A program made the position numbers and the translations under genes. A DNA stretch of 64,000 bases from Palaemon carinicauda (taxonomy: Eukaryota; Arthropoda; Malacostraca; Decapoda; Palaemonidae), in NCBI RefSeq assembly GCF_036898095.1, contig NC_090766.1, forward strand, positions 32,162,327 to 32,226,326, given 5' to 3'. The notes beneath the pieces were generated by a model. The model was given only the letters and a program-made list of their open reading frames with translations, was not told the origin of the DNA and searched no databases. Shown here in pieces: positions 10,904 to 22,649 of this stretch. Each line of letters begins with the position of its first letter. Within the stretch, counting starts at the first letter, position 1.

Positions 10904-13235
10904 TCTTCTAGTAGCTTGCCTTGCTAAGACGGATTTTCCCTTACGCATTTTCATCAACCTGCATCTTCGTCATGTCGCTACCTTCGGCCTCGCCTTCTTC
11001 TGGAAAGTTGAGTACAAGGTTCCAGTATTGTTTAAATAAGCTCTGACCGTAAAGTAAATTTTACTTTTCGAGATATTTGATGTTTTGTGGCAGAGCTGTG
11101 CCTCCACCGGACCGGCCATTTTATGACGTCGCTGTTGATTTTGCATGCCTTATTTAGATAGCCTCAACAGCTTTTCCGGTCTCATTAACTAATCGATACT
11201 ATTAGTTATTTAGTCTTCATAGCTAGGAACTCTTATATCGTGTTTTGACGCTCGTTTATCGGTCATCACCTGACCTCATACCAGTTGGCTAGTATAGCCC
11301 CTAGGCCAGAGCGCCTATATCAGTGTTCATGCATGATTTTATCAGTGATCCTAGGTTACTTATGAAGATAGTGGCATTACTTTACAATACTATTGACTGT
11401 GATGCAAGTGTTTTTCGCCTTCAGGGACCATATAGGGGACAGGTTAGATAGTGTATCTTTCTAACCTAACCTACCAGTAGGACCCCTATATGCTTCCTTC
11501 ACCCCCTGCCTTAGGGCTCCCCCTCTGTGTAGTCTTGCTCCCCCTACCATGTAAGGGAGTCAAGCTCTTCTCAGAGTACTATATCACTTCTCTGTCCTCC
11601 CTAAGGGAATGATCCCCTTAGGGTTGCGTCCGAGGATGAGGAACGGCTAGTCCTTCCTCTATTGCTGGGGCTAGGTCTCCGACCTTTCCTGCAATAGCGA
11701 TACGTCTTCTGTCCTTCCTAGTTCAGGGTGTGACATCCCTGCTCTAGGTTAGGTTTCGGAGAGGTTAGTTCTGTTCCTTGCTGAAACGATACCCATGCAC
11801 CGTTTTCAGTCAGGCTGCCTTACCTTAGGCTAGGGAGTGTCCTCCCTTCCTTGGTGGCCGCTCTGGTACAGAACCCCCTCCGCAGAAGACTCTTCTCTTC
11901 TCCCCTCCCCACCTATGTCTTGTATGGCCTAGCCTATGCTTAGGTTAGTCTTTACCCATCTGTCCCCTGTCCTACAACTCCTCCCTAGGGTGGAGTTGTA
12001 GGGCTACCTTAAGCTCCTGTATACAGTCCGCTCTGGTACATATACCCTTCATAGTGTCCTATGAGGTTAGCTACTAGATGCGTTCTGTCTATAGGGGTTC
12101 TCCCCCCCCCCCTTTGAGTGTTCCCTGCCCTCCCTTGGGCTCCCTTAGCTCCCGGCCCTCTGCGGCCCCGGCTTCTGGGTGATAGGGCTAGCCCCTATCA
12201 TGGGTACACTCACTCAGGTGGGATATCTTGTGGTCCGTGGCTGTACCCTTACATCCCCCCTTCTGTCTCTTTCTCTATCCGGGTGCCGGTCCTTTGCCGC
12301 CTCTACTGTCGGTGATACCCACCTCCTACCTTGGTGACTTACCCCTACCCTCTGTGCCGCCAGTCCCCCGCGTGCCGGGGGATTGCTGCCTGCCGCCGGG
12401 GACTAGCCGATGGCCTTCCTTCCTTCCTCATAGCCTCAGCCGTCCGTCCACCGGCCGGCCCTCAGAGTTCCGGCATCCACTGCCGGCACTCCAATTCTGC
12501 TATAACCATCCTTGCCCCTGTCACCAAGCCGGCTACCTCCGGCTGCCGGAACCGCCGCTCCCTGCCGGCGTTCCGCCGCTGTGCCGGCGGCCGCCAACCT
12601 GGTATTACTCTTGACTTCTAAATATTGTCTTCCTTAATGCCAGAAACTCTGCTGGAGCAGCCTCCTGTGCCGGCGGTCTGCCGGAGCCTTCCGGTGGCGT
12701 CAAGACGACTTGCACCCCCTTCTACTAGCTATCATCTGATGTTGATAGCCCTACATCGCAACCAGATGACTTGATTACGTAAATGGATTGGTATTATCTT
12801 ACCGTTCTATTAGTAACCATGCTGTCTTCTTGCATATCACAGATTTCCAGCATGCTGTGTGTATCTTAGCACGGCTGGTTGCCGGAAACCGTTACCCTAT
12901 GGGATCTTCTAGTTCCCAATTCTAGTGTCTGAGTGGTCTCAGTCCTAGCCTTATACCCTTGACAATTTCCAATAGAATTCCCACTGCCCTACGGGCATTC
13001 CATGCTGTATTCTATCCTGTGCCTTCGTTCACAGCAGATTGTCTATGGGTGAAGGTCCCGGTAACCAGCCGGGCGAGTTACACGGAGTATGTATCTTTCT
13101 CCTTCTCTCAGCCCATCCTCTGTGCATCACACCTAATGTCAAATTTAAATTATTGATTAATATTTAACTTTAGTTTAAGAGTCATTCTTATAACTCACTC
13201 ATACTCATGTTCTCTTTCTCTTACAGGAGGAGCAA
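10904..13235 (+). other. 5' leader of DIRS copy A
   Basis: About 2.3 kb without a supported gene. The inner part near 12370-12700 is rich in CCGGC/GCCGG motifs that can fold back on themselves. The end is a pyrimidine tract and cag (tctctttctcttacag, ending at 13226) that looks like a splice acceptor just ahead of the gag start, so the leader may contain an intron. The equivalent leaders are 36672-38973 (B) and 48162-50459 (C). Confidence 0.6.
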
Positions 13236-15187
13236 CTGAAGTGTGACCACAGCTTCTATGCAGTGAAGCGCCCGCACATCTATGGACACACGGCGTGTAG
13301 GACCCACGCCCCTTGTGCCAACAAGAAAGGGGATCTAAAGTTCTGGGACCCGCAGAACTGTACGGTCTGCCAGGATCGCCTGGTCGATGCGTTTAACAAC
13401 CCTCCCTCAGCGGAGATTAGCGGCGCTTCTCGAGATAAGCTACGCAAGTGGGTGCGTGGCTTCCAGCAGAACGCCACTGGACCGTACCTTGCCACTGAAG
13501 ACATGAGGGCCTTATTGTTCCCAAAGGCTTCCCCAGATTCTGTGGTCCCCAAAGATCAGATCCCCACCGTCCAGATCACGGTGGAACCCGATGTCGTCAT
13601 GGCCCAGTCCATGCACGAGTGTCGCCTGGATGTCAAAAACGATGAACGTATGTCGGATATTTCGGAGGACACGGAGAGGACCCTCATGGCCCAAGGCGCG
13701 GACGATGAAGAGGACCAGGTGGATTACACCGAGTCGGAGCAGGAGGTCGCTCCGCCTTCCATCCCCGCCCCTACTCCTACACCGACGGAAGTGTCTCTCC
13801 CGTCTACCTCCGCTACCCCGGATCCCATCCCATCCGCCCAGGAGATGTTCCGTATGATAGAAGCCCTTATGGAACAGAAGCTTTAAGTGACACACGAGTT
13901 CATCAGGTCCATGGGAGGTTCCAAAGAACCGAAGAGGATTTCGGTTAAGGACCTCACTGCATGCTCACATGCCAACCCCTGGAGGTATGCTGAGCATATG
14001 GTTATCGCAACAGGCAGGATCTTTATCAGCGATAAGATCGGCACGGTTGCCCTGGAAGAAGTGGAGGTCTTCCCGAGCTTTGAGGCCTACCTGGACTGTT
14101 ACGTCCGGCTTCGTTCCGAACCTGCCTCTAAAGAAGAGACCGAACCCAAGGAGGTGATAGTGTTCGATCTCCCGAAGGCTCAGGCTATGCTAGCCAACGC
14201 GTTCAAAAGTAGGGGTTTTACCTGCTCTAAGCTTCCGGCACTGAGCAAGAAGCACCCTACTTACGTCGCACCCGACGACGCAGTCCTTCCCTTCACGGAA
14301 AAGGCCTTCGCTGTGTGCCACAAGGCAGTGGAAGAAGGGAAACCCTGTCCTGCACTGGAGGAGTGCAGACCCTTCTCCATGGTGACTCCCCCCGACGTTC
14401 GACACTGGAAGGATATCCAGCATACCTTCGTGGTGGGAAAGTTAGATCCTGACGTAGCTGGACGTCAGTTTAAAGAAGACCTCCCGAAACTCAATGACCA
14501 TCTCCTTCGTCGGGAACAAGACACGAAGGAAAGGCTCGCAGCGTCCATGTCCCTCCAAGTACAGCTTGACGTCATGGCTGGTGACACCAGAGTCCCCGAC
14601 CACTACATGGTACTCGCCAAATCGCACTTGGCGACTCTGGTAAAGGACTTGTACAACTTCATGAAGGCTCGGAGAGCCTGTCGAGAATTCGTGTTTTCCA
14701 GTGCCACTGTGAAACACGAACCCCGGAGGCTGATTTCCTCCAACATCTGGGGTAAACACCTCTTTCCCTCCGACCTTGTGAAAGAGATCACTGACAAGGC
14801 TGCCACTGAGAATAGGAACCTTCTCAACAAGTGGGGCATGTCGAAAAAGAGGAAATCCTCTCAGGACGATGGCCCTCAACCTAGGAGGAAATCCTCCAAG
14901 CAAAAACCCCCCGGCAATGTCAACAGAGACGGCAGTTTCCGGGACCCGCTACTCCCCAAGTGGCTGCTCAGCCACAACAGACCTTTCAGATGGTCACCCA
15001 ACCGGTTTTGTCCCAGTCACCGGTTTTCACCCCTGCCTTTGAACAACAGACAACTACCTTTCTTCCCAAAGGTAGAGGCTCAAACAGGGGTGCAAGCAGA
15101 GACGCATCTCGCCGTCCCTCCAGAGGCAGAGGAGGAAGGGGAGCTAGCGGCCGAGGCAGTAAGCCCTCGGGACACCAGAAGCAATGA
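13236..15187 (+). pseudogene. DIRS gag-like protein, copy A (stop and frameshift)
   Basis: Homologous to the intact 649-residue ORF at 48161-46212. The start codon is CTG at 13236, where B and C have ATG. The N-terminus has a Cys/His cluster (HTACRTHAPC, CTVC). An acidic Ser/Pro-rich middle, a conserved central block and an Arg/Gly-rich tail follow. A TAA at 13884-13886 interrupts the frame. An insertion of two bases near 14910 sends the frame into that of RT, so the RG-rich tail is read from 14960-15187 in another frame. Role by family: nucleic-acid-binding structural protein of the retrotransposon particle; no function shown for this one. Confidence 0.78.
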
Positions 15188-17021
15188 AGTGCTTCCGGTG
15201 GGAGGAAGACTCCACCAATTCCAGGATCGTTGGACCTTCGATCCCTGGGCACACAGCATCATCAAGAAAGGTCTAGGCTGGAGTTGGACTCAACCACCCC
15301 CAACCTTCCAGCAATTCTTCCAACGATCAACCCCCCTTTTGGAAGAATATGTCCTAGACCTCTTGAACAAGAAGGTGATGAGGGTAAAGTCCACCAGGTT
15401 CCAAGGGAGACTGTTTTGCGTCCCCAAGAAAGACTCCGACAAACTCAGAGTCATTCTGGACTTATCCCCCCTCAACAAGTTCATAGCGAACGACAAGTTC
15501 AAGATGCTGACTCTTCAACAGATAAGGACCCTTCTGCCTCGAGGTTCTTACACGGTCTCCATAGACCTGGCGGATGCCTACTGGCACGTTCCAATGAACC
15601 ATCACGCTTCCTCCTACCTAGGATTTTGACTCCAAAGGAAAAGCTACGCCTTCAGGGCCATGCCCTTTGGCCTCAACGTGGCCCCTCGGATCTTCACAAA
15701 GCTGGCGGACGCCATAGTACAACAGCTCCGTCTCCGAGACGTCCAGGTGATGGCCTACCTCGACGATTGGCTAGTCTGGGCTCCATCGCCCGAGGATTGT
15801 TTAAGATCCTGCAGCAAAGTCACCCAGTACCTAGAATACCTGGGATTCAAGATAAACGCAAAGAAATCTCACCTCTCTCCAGCTCAGAAGTTCCAATGGT
15901 TAGGAATCCAGTGGAACCTTCAGTCACACCGCCTTTCCATCCCCCAGAAGAAAAGGAAGGAAATAGCAGGGTCTGTCAAGCGACTGCTGAAATCCAAACG
16001 GATCTCAAGACGCCAGCAGGAATGAGTTCTAGGCTCTCTACAGTTCGCCTCAGTGACAAACCCAGTGCTTCGTGCACAGCTAAAGGATGCCGCGGGAGTC
16101 TGGAGACGTTCTGCATCCATCGCTCGAAGAGACCTCAAGAGACGACTCCCAAACAGACTTCGACTTCTCAAGCCGTGGTCGGAAGCAACGGCCCTGAAAA
16201 GGTCCATCCCTCTTCAACACCCACCTCCATCACTCAACATCCACACGGACGCTTCGCTGGAGGGTTGGGGAGCTCACTCCCACCAAAAACAGGCTCAAGG
16301 CACATGGTCTCCACTATCCAAGACGTTTCACATCAACATCTTGGAGGCCATGGCGGTCCTTCTAACACTGAAGAAACTCTCCCCGCCTCCCTCGATCCAT
16401 ATTCGTCTAACCCTAGACAACTCGGTGGTAGTTCGATGTCTCGATCGCCAAGGCTCAAGATCGCTCCAGATAAATCAGGTGCTTCTGTCAATCTTCCGTC
16501 TGGCAGAGAGGAAGAAGTGGCACCTGTCTGCAGTTCACCTACAAGGATTCCGCAACGTGACGGCGGACGCTCTATCTCGGACAAGCCCGATAGAGTCGGA
16601 ATGGTCTCTAGACGCAAGATCATTCTCCTTCATCTCCCGCCAAGTCCCAGAACTTCAGATCGATCTCTTCGCAACGAGCGACAACAATCAACTTCCTCGA
16701 TATGTGGCCCCGTACAAGGACCCCAAGGCAGAGGCAGTGGACGCCATGCCTCTGGACTGGAACAGATGGTCCAAGATCTACCTGTTCCCTCCCACCAACC
16801 TTCTGCTGAAAGTCCTCTCCAAGCTAAGAACCTTCAAAGGGACAGCGGCCCTAGTGGCTCCCAAGTGGCCCCGGAGCAACTGGTACCCCCTGGTCCTGGA
16901 GCTGCAGCCCACGCTGATCCCTCTCCCGGGCCCAGTTCTCTCCCAGCAAGTACAGAAGTCGACTGTCTTTGCTTCATCATCGAAAATCAAGGACCTTCAC
17001 CTCATGATTTTCTCTCCCTAG
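15188..17021 (+). pseudogene. DIRS reverse transcriptase/RNase H, copy A (two stops)
   Basis: RT motifs are in order: KLRVILDLSPLNKF, SIDLADAYWH, FRAMPFGLNVAP and the catalytic MAYLDDWLVWA. RNase H follows, with HTDASLEGWG, an ILEAMAVLL segment, TLDNSVVV and ADALSR. Downstream, the IDLFAT and LFPPTNLL motifs occupy the position of the methyltransferase-like domain described for DIRS1 elements. TGA codons at 15627-15629 and 16023-16025 stand where B and C read CGA (Arg), consistent with CpG decay. A 3-base deletion is also present relative to C. The RT sense begins at GGRLHQFQDRW; the recombinase frame overlaps its end. Confidence 0.85.
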
Positions 17022-17992
17022 CCGCGAAGAAAAGGTTTGGGATCTCGAAGAAAAGTCTAGTCTTCCTCGAGGAATACAAGACCGAATCCACAAGACGGCA
17101 ATACGAATCATCTTGGAGAAAATGGGTCTCATTCGTCAAGCCAAAAAATCCTACGGAAATCACCATTGATTTCTGCATGTCCTTCTTTATTCACCTTCAT
17201 GGACAGGGCTTGGCAGCCAATACGATTTCTATTTGCAAATCGGCCTTGACTAGACCACTGTTGTATGCCTTCCAAATTGATCTGTCCAGCGACATCTTCA
17301 ATAAACTGCCGAAAGCATGCGCTCGGCTACGCCCAGCACCCCCACCGAAACCGATCTCCTGGTCCTTGGACAAGGTGCTCAATTTCGCCTCCAACTTGGA
17401 TAATGATTCATGCCCTCTCAAGGATCTGACTCAGAAAGTTATATTTTTCTTTGCTCTTGCTTCAGGAGCCCGAGTCAGCGAAATAATGGCATTATCAAGA
17501 GAAGAGGGTCATATCCTGTTTACTGACTCAGGAGACCTTACCCTCTTCCCGGATCCGACGTTTCTCGCCAAAAACGAATTACCCACCAAAAGATGGGGCC
17601 CTTGGAGAATATGCCCCCTGAAAGAAGATGCCTCTCTATGCCCAGTAGAGAGCCTCAAGGTCTATCTTCGTAGAACTTCGGACTTTGGTGGAGGCCAACT
17701 CTTCAAAGGAGAAACATCGGGCAGCGACCTGTCACTGAAACAATTAAGAGCGAAAATCACCTACTTCATTCGCAGAGCGGATCCTGACAGTACACCCGCC
17801 GGTCACGATCCTAGAAAAGTTGCATCGTCTCTGAATTTCTTTCAGAGTATGGACTTCGAAAGCCTTAAGAGTTTCACAGGCTGGAAGACCTCGCGTGTTT
17901 TCTTCAAACATTATGCGAAACAAGTGCACGAAGTCAAACATTTTGTGGTAGCCGCAGGTAGTGTTATGAAACCTGCACCTAACTCTGCATAG
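16925..17992 (+). CDS. DIRS tyrosine recombinase, copy A
   Basis: The reading frame is open to the stop at 17990-17992, and the recombinase sense begins near 16925, overlapping the end of the RT ORF by roughly 100 bases in another frame. Catalytic landmarks are Arg in GARVSEI, the HxxR box in GHDPRKVASS and the Tyr of RVFFKHY near the C-terminus. The N-terminal SAM-like DNA-binding part has STRRQYESSWRKW. Its family role is to integrate the circular DNA intermediate by site-specific recombination, which explains the missing target duplication. The frame is open upstream to 15230, but that part is only the shadow of RT. Confidence 0.85.
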   Translation, partial: PGPSSLPASTEVDCLCFIIENQGPSPHDFLSLAAKKRFGISKKSLVFLEEYKTESTRRQYESSWRKWVSFVKPKNPTEITIDFCMSFFIHLHGQGLAANTISICKSALTRPLLYAFQIDLSSDIFNKLPKACARLRPAPPPKPISWSLDKVLNFASNLDNDSCPLKDLTQKVIFFFALASGARVSEIMALSREEGHILFTDSGDLTLFPDPTFLAKNELPTKRWGPWRICPLKEDASLCPVESLKVYLRRTSDFGGGQLFKGETSGSDLSLKQLRAKITYFIRRADPDSTPAGHDPRKVASSLNFFQSMDFESLKSFTGWKTSRVFFKHYAKQVHEVKHFVVAAGSVMKPAPNSA

Positions 17993-18295
17993 AACAGTGA
18001 GTTACTTGGGACTCTAACTCTTCGGGTGCCTATGTTGACCTTTGAGTGATACGTAGTGATGTCGAAAACACTTAGTGCTTTTCATATAACTGTTCTTATC
18101 CCAGGTGAAATGTCATAGTCGTCACACGAGTGTTTTATTTTAAAGACTGACGTTCCTTGAGAACGAGTGCCTACTAATAAATTTGAAATTCCTTTTCGGA
18201 TTCAAGAGCAAGTCTTTCATTACTATGTACATTATAATTTGTTGTAAATTAACTTTACATATTATTGCAATTCATTTAATTTCTCTGCAATTGTG

Positions 18296-18301
18296 AAATA
18301 A
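18296..18301 (+). promoter_or_regulatory. Polyadenylation signal of DIRS copy A
   Basis: AATAAA, about 300 bases past the recombinase stop. B and C have the same signal at the equivalent place (complement of 31593-31598 and 43083-43088), which supports its use. Confidence 0.55.
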
Positions 18302-18798
18302 AATTCTTATTTTACTACTTGTGCGTCTCAATCCGCTCCTACTTATCCTATGAAATACATGTCTGTCATAGTTTTATAATTCCCTTCCTCTTATGGTTAA
18401 TGAAGATACTAAGGTCTCAACCCTTATTATATATTCACCTATGCAATGTAATATTCCAATACGAATACTTACTCTCTTCATACCTTAGAGACGAGACAAT
18501 TCTCGTCTACATACAGTGCCTAACCACCATTCGTCTGCCCTTGAGAATGTTCCTATATGAATGCCAACCATTCAGTCTTGTCTCCAAGTTCTTCAGGTTC
18601 TTCTAGCGAGGTGAATAGTCCTTCGATAACCACTTTGATCTCGGCATCGCCCGTGGGAACTTCACTGCCAGGGGGGCAGGAAGGTCTCTTCCCTACGGTT
18701 CTTCTATTTAAGATTACTATGCTACCCTGTTCAAAGCCCTCTGCACTTACTCAAACAGGGGAAAATCTACCACGATACATTGATTCTCTGGTATTCTT

Positions 18799-18891
18799 CC
18801 ATCAGGACGCCATGGCTTGAGCCCAAAAAAACGGATTTTGAGCGAAGCGAAAAATCTATTTTTGGGTGAGATAACCATGGCGTCCTGATGG
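18799..18891. repeat. ICR of DIRS copy A
   Basis: Runs from ccatcaggacgccatggctt to ccatggcgtcctgatgg. It holds the complements of both element tips joined tail to tail (gagcccaaaaaa then acggattttgagcg), flanked on both sides by the innermost shared ITR sequence. Confidence 0.9.
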
Positions 18892-18971
18892 ACCCTCCCT
18901 GCTACTTCGTCCAGTTTTTCAGGTCCCACCCTGCTCTGCTGTATCATGGCGATCGGCAAGCAACTGGCTTC

Positions 18972-19366
18972 AGGATGAGGACGGACGTGACGTCATTTAG
19001 CAATGGCGCCCGTTTGTTTACGTCTCGAGTACCAAAATTAGCCACGAACGAGATTAGCTGTGGAACGGCTCCCTAGCTATTCTCCGCCCCTACACACCGA
19101 AGTGTTAACTCTGTTTGGGGTGTAGATAGCTATGTGGCGCGTTAATACATGCGTCCCCTGTTGATATACGATGTCTTAAAAGGGAAACCTTTAGGATACT
19201 CGCTCCAGAAGTTAGAATTCTGTGATAACCTGTGGTTAAATTCTCTGGGAATATTTAGTAGTGATATACCCAAGGAAGCTACCAAAAAGGAACCTTCCAT
19301 CAGGACGCCATGGCTATCTCACCCAAAAATAGATTTTTTGCTTCGCTCAAAATCCGTTTATTATTA
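18972..19366. repeat. Right ITR of DIRS copy A
   Basis: Pairs with 10549-10903. The outer tip reads ...cgctcaaaatccgtt and ends against the ATT microsatellite of the host Tigger element. Confidence 0.85.
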
Positions 19367-19717
19367 CAGTACTGTACTGTATTGTTATCATTATTTATTA
19401 TTATTAATACTGTACGTACGGTATGCGCGGAGTATCTTGTACTTTGAGTTGGTAACCTACGCATCATATACTGTAAGACGGGTTGTGATTGGTTCAAGCG
19501 CTGATAGATGACGAATCAGAACTCAAGTTTTGTTATCTAGCCTGTGATTGGTGTTTTGCTCGCATCTCCAGCTTCCAGCATCTAGGTTCTCGCGGGCCCG
19601 GGTCGTCCACTTTCTCTTACCGCGTATCGCTGAGTAGACGTTCTTAAGTTTGTGAAGTTTAATCTGTGCTGTGTGCGACCTTTTTAAGTTGAACTTTTTG
19701 TCAAATCCTACTGTACA

Positions 19718-21598
19718 ATGCCTCCAAAGCATTCTGCTTCTACTAAGGCTGGTAGTGAGCCTAAACGCCACCGAAGGATGATGACGATTGCTGAGAAGGT
19801 TACGCTTCTCGATATGTTAAAAGACGGTAGAAGTTACGCGGCCGCAACGCGCCATTTTGGAATCAACGAATCTACTGTTCGCTATATCAAGAAGGACGAG
19901 GCGAACATTAGAAAGACGGCTGCAATCACCTTTAGCAGATCAGCGAAGTGAGTCGTTACAACGCGTAATAAAACAATCGTACGCATGGAAGGTGCTTTAG
20001 CTGTGTGGATTGCCGACTGCTGGAAGAAGAACATGGCCTTGGATACGAACACCATCCGAACAAAGGCTTTGGGCTTGTATGAGAATTTTGCTGCATAGGA
20101 ACCTCAAGACGACGACGGCAACCATGTTGAAGAAGATGATGATGCAGATGATCCTCAACCAGGGACATCCACTGATTCCCAGCCTCAGAAACAACGTTTT
20201 TCCGCCAGCAAAGGATGGTTCGTGAAGTTTCAGAAACGCTTCGCCCTGAAAAGCGTTTCCCTGCATGGCGAGGCTGCTTCGGCTGACACTGCCGCTGCTG
20301 AAACTTTCGCGAACCAGACATTCAAGAATATTATCGCCGAAGGTGGATACAAGCCGGAACAAGTGTTTAATATGGATGAGACCGGCTTGTTTTGGAAGAG
20401 AATGCCGTCGTGAACTTTCCTGTTCAAAGAGGAAGCCAAAGCCTCTGGCTTTAAAGCATTCAAGGATCGCGTTACCCTCGTGATGTGTGGCAATGCTGCT
20501 AGATTTTTGCTAAAGCCGGGGCTTATTTATAAGTCGAAAAATCCTCGCGCTTTGAAAAATAAAAATAAGAATCTCCTTCCCATTTACTGGATGCATAATC
20601 AAAAAGCATGGATTACGAAGATGCTGACCTCCAACTGGTTCCATCAGTGTTTTATCCGGCAAGTCAGCAAATATCTCTTAGAGAAGGGCTTGCCATTCAA
20701 GATCCTTCTCCTTATGGATAACGCTGGTGGACACGCAACTGACCTGTCGCATGAGGGCATTCAGGTTGAGTTCCTGCCACCCAACACCAAGTCATTAATT
20801 CAACCGATGGACCAGGGGGTTATCAGGGCGTTCAAGGCCCTCTACACGAAGAATACCTTGGCGGACCTCGTTGCGTGTGTGGATGCTGCCCAAGATGATG
20901 AGGATGAAGATTTTAACTTGAAGGCGTACTGGCGGCAGTACACCATAGCCACGTGCCTGCAGAATATTCAGAAGGCACTGCAAGAGATGAAACCTGAAAC
21001 CGTGAATGCGAGCTGAAAGAAGTTGTGGCCCGAGATTGTTTACGACGACAAGGGATTTACTCCGTCGGAAATCCAACACTCTGCAATACGCAAATCTGTG
21101 CAGTTGGCTGCCATAATTGGAGGTGACGGGTTTGGCGACATGACGACTGAAGACGTCGACGAGTTGTTGGACTGCCATTCCCAGCCCCTAACTGACGCAG
21201 CCCTCGAAGACCTGACGAAATCGGCAAGCGAAGAAGAGAGTGAAACCCAGGAAGAGACCCAAGAAAATGTCGAAGAAACGGGGTTAACATTAGAACGGCT
21301 TGCCAAGGCCTGCAACCATGCGAAGGAGTTGAAAGAAATGTTGCAAGAGTGGGACGAGGATATGGTTCGGTCGATGCAATTCTGCAACAAGGTTGATGAC
21401 ATAATGACTCCCTACAAGATGCTCTTAGATCGAAAAAAGAAGCAGCGGCAACAACTTCCGATCACAATGTTCTTCCAGCCTCGCAAAAAAGAGCCAGTTC
21501 CTCCTGCTAGTACGCCTTCAGAAGAAATTGAAGAAGTTTCCCAGGAAGAAGTTGAAGAGGTGTCCCAGGAAAAGACACCTCCGTCTGAAGAGACGTAA
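19718..21598 (+). pseudogene. Tigger/pogo-family transposase with four in-frame stops
   Basis: One frame of about 627 codons. The N-terminal CENP-B/pogo helix-turn-helix includes TIAEKVTLLDMLKDGRSYAA and STVRYIKKDE. The DDE-superfamily core shows the Asp in FNMDETGLFW, the Asp in LLMDNAGGHATD and the third acidic residue in IQPMDQGVIRAF. The C-terminus is Glu-rich and holds QLPITMFF (21452-21475), a match to the PCNA-interacting PIP box. Stops lie at 19949-19951, 20096-20098, 20411-20413 and 21014-21016; no frameshift is seen, so all damage is by substitution. The family role is cut-and-paste transposition at TA. Start chosen at the first ATG (MPPKHS) before the HTH. Dead as it stands. Confidence 0.88.
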
Positions 21599-21892
21599 AA
21601 TACTACCTGGCTGCACAGTAGAACACATCATCAGCTTCATCATCATCATTTCTACTGTGCAGCAAATTCATCGCCATCATCATTCAAGTTTTTCTTGAAC
21701 TTCTTTCGTAGCGAGTACAGTAACAATTTTTATTTTTTACTTTAATATTCTCACATTCTAATATTTGTGCCTGTTTTATAGTTTAGTACTGTATGCATTA
21801 AGTTAAAGGGAAGGTTTTAAAAGTCTACATATTGTAACCTATCATATTTTTTTTTGTTTAAAATTTATATTTGTACGTACGTAAAACAATCT

Positions 21893-21893
<1 letters not shown>

Positions 21894-21961
<68 letters not shown>
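21894..21961. repeat. (CT)n microsatellite
   Basis: Uninterrupted CT dinucleotides over about 65 bases in the 3' flank of the Tigger transposase. The rest of 21599-22599 is AT-rich non-coding transposon sequence. Confidence 0.9.
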
Positions 21962-21964
<3 letters not shown>

Positions 21965-22649
21965 ATTGGTTTTCCTGCTTTGCTACGTACAGTATGTACT
22001 GTATGATTTTATATAGATACGGTAAATTATATTTGTACTAATAACATATTTTGTAAATGCTTTTACTGTAAATATCATTATTTATCACTTTCATCATGCG
22101 CGTTATATGCCTTCTTTGTTCTGAGCGTGGTTGGTTACTGAGCGTACAGTACTTTATGACGCCGTCGTTTCAGGCGGCGTCATAAAGAAAAACATTTTAT
22201 TTGGAAGTCCTAAGAAAAATTAAGTACGTAAAACATTGGTAATAAAAAAATCAACATACTGTATAATCAATATAATCGATGCAAAAACTAACCTATACAT
22301 ATATGTGTACACTAAATGAGTTTGTTTCTTCATTATGATCAGAGATGAACGTAAACAAAACATTGGTTGCCATTTTTTATCGTGCTTTTTAGGTGTTTAG
22401 GAAACGCATGGTATAAAATCGCCTTTAATATTTGTGCCTGTTTTAGTTTAGGGTGCTGTAGTACATGCATTAAGTGTTCTGTACATTAAAGGGTGGTTTG
22501 TTAACAGTACTACGTACAAGGGAAGGTTTTAAAAGTCCGAATATACATGCTAAATAAATAGGTAAATATGATGTCACTACTTCGCAGATTTTCACCTATC
22601 GCGGCCGGGTCTGGAACCTATCTACCGCGATAAACGAGGGTTCACTGTA

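Larger units (their letters stand above)
10549..19366 (+). mobile_element. DIRS1-like retrotransposon copy A, full length
   Basis: It is inserted in an ATT microsatellite of the Tigger element. The order is left ITR (10549-10903), leader, gag-like ORF, RT/RNase H ORF, tyrosine-recombinase ORF, polyadenylation signal, ICR (18799-18891) and right ITR (18972-19366). No target duplication is evident, as expected for recombinase integration. Copy A is clearly more diverged than B and C are from each other and carries several stops plus one frameshift. It lies in the opposite orientation to B and C. Confidence 0.9.
9358..22647 (+). mobile_element. Tigger/pogo DNA transposon, interrupted by DIRS copy A
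   Basis: The terminal inverted repeats begin CAGTGAACCCTCG at both ends (9358 onward, and the complement ending at 22647), with TA target duplications at 9356-9357 and 22648-22649. This is the pogo/Tigger signature of the Tc1/mariner superfamily. The element encodes a Tigger transposase (19718-21598). Without the DIRS insertion it would be about 4.5 kb. The transposase has four stops, so the copy is not autonomous. It sits inside the non-coding DIRS-like element and is therefore younger than it. Confidence 0.88.

Noticed and set aside
15230..16900. Long open frame upstream of the recombinase (and equivalents at 46169-44470 and 34679-32980)
   Set aside because: It is the alternative frame of the RT/RNase H ORF, Ser/Pro/Arg-rich and without domain; only the 3' part has recombinase sense.
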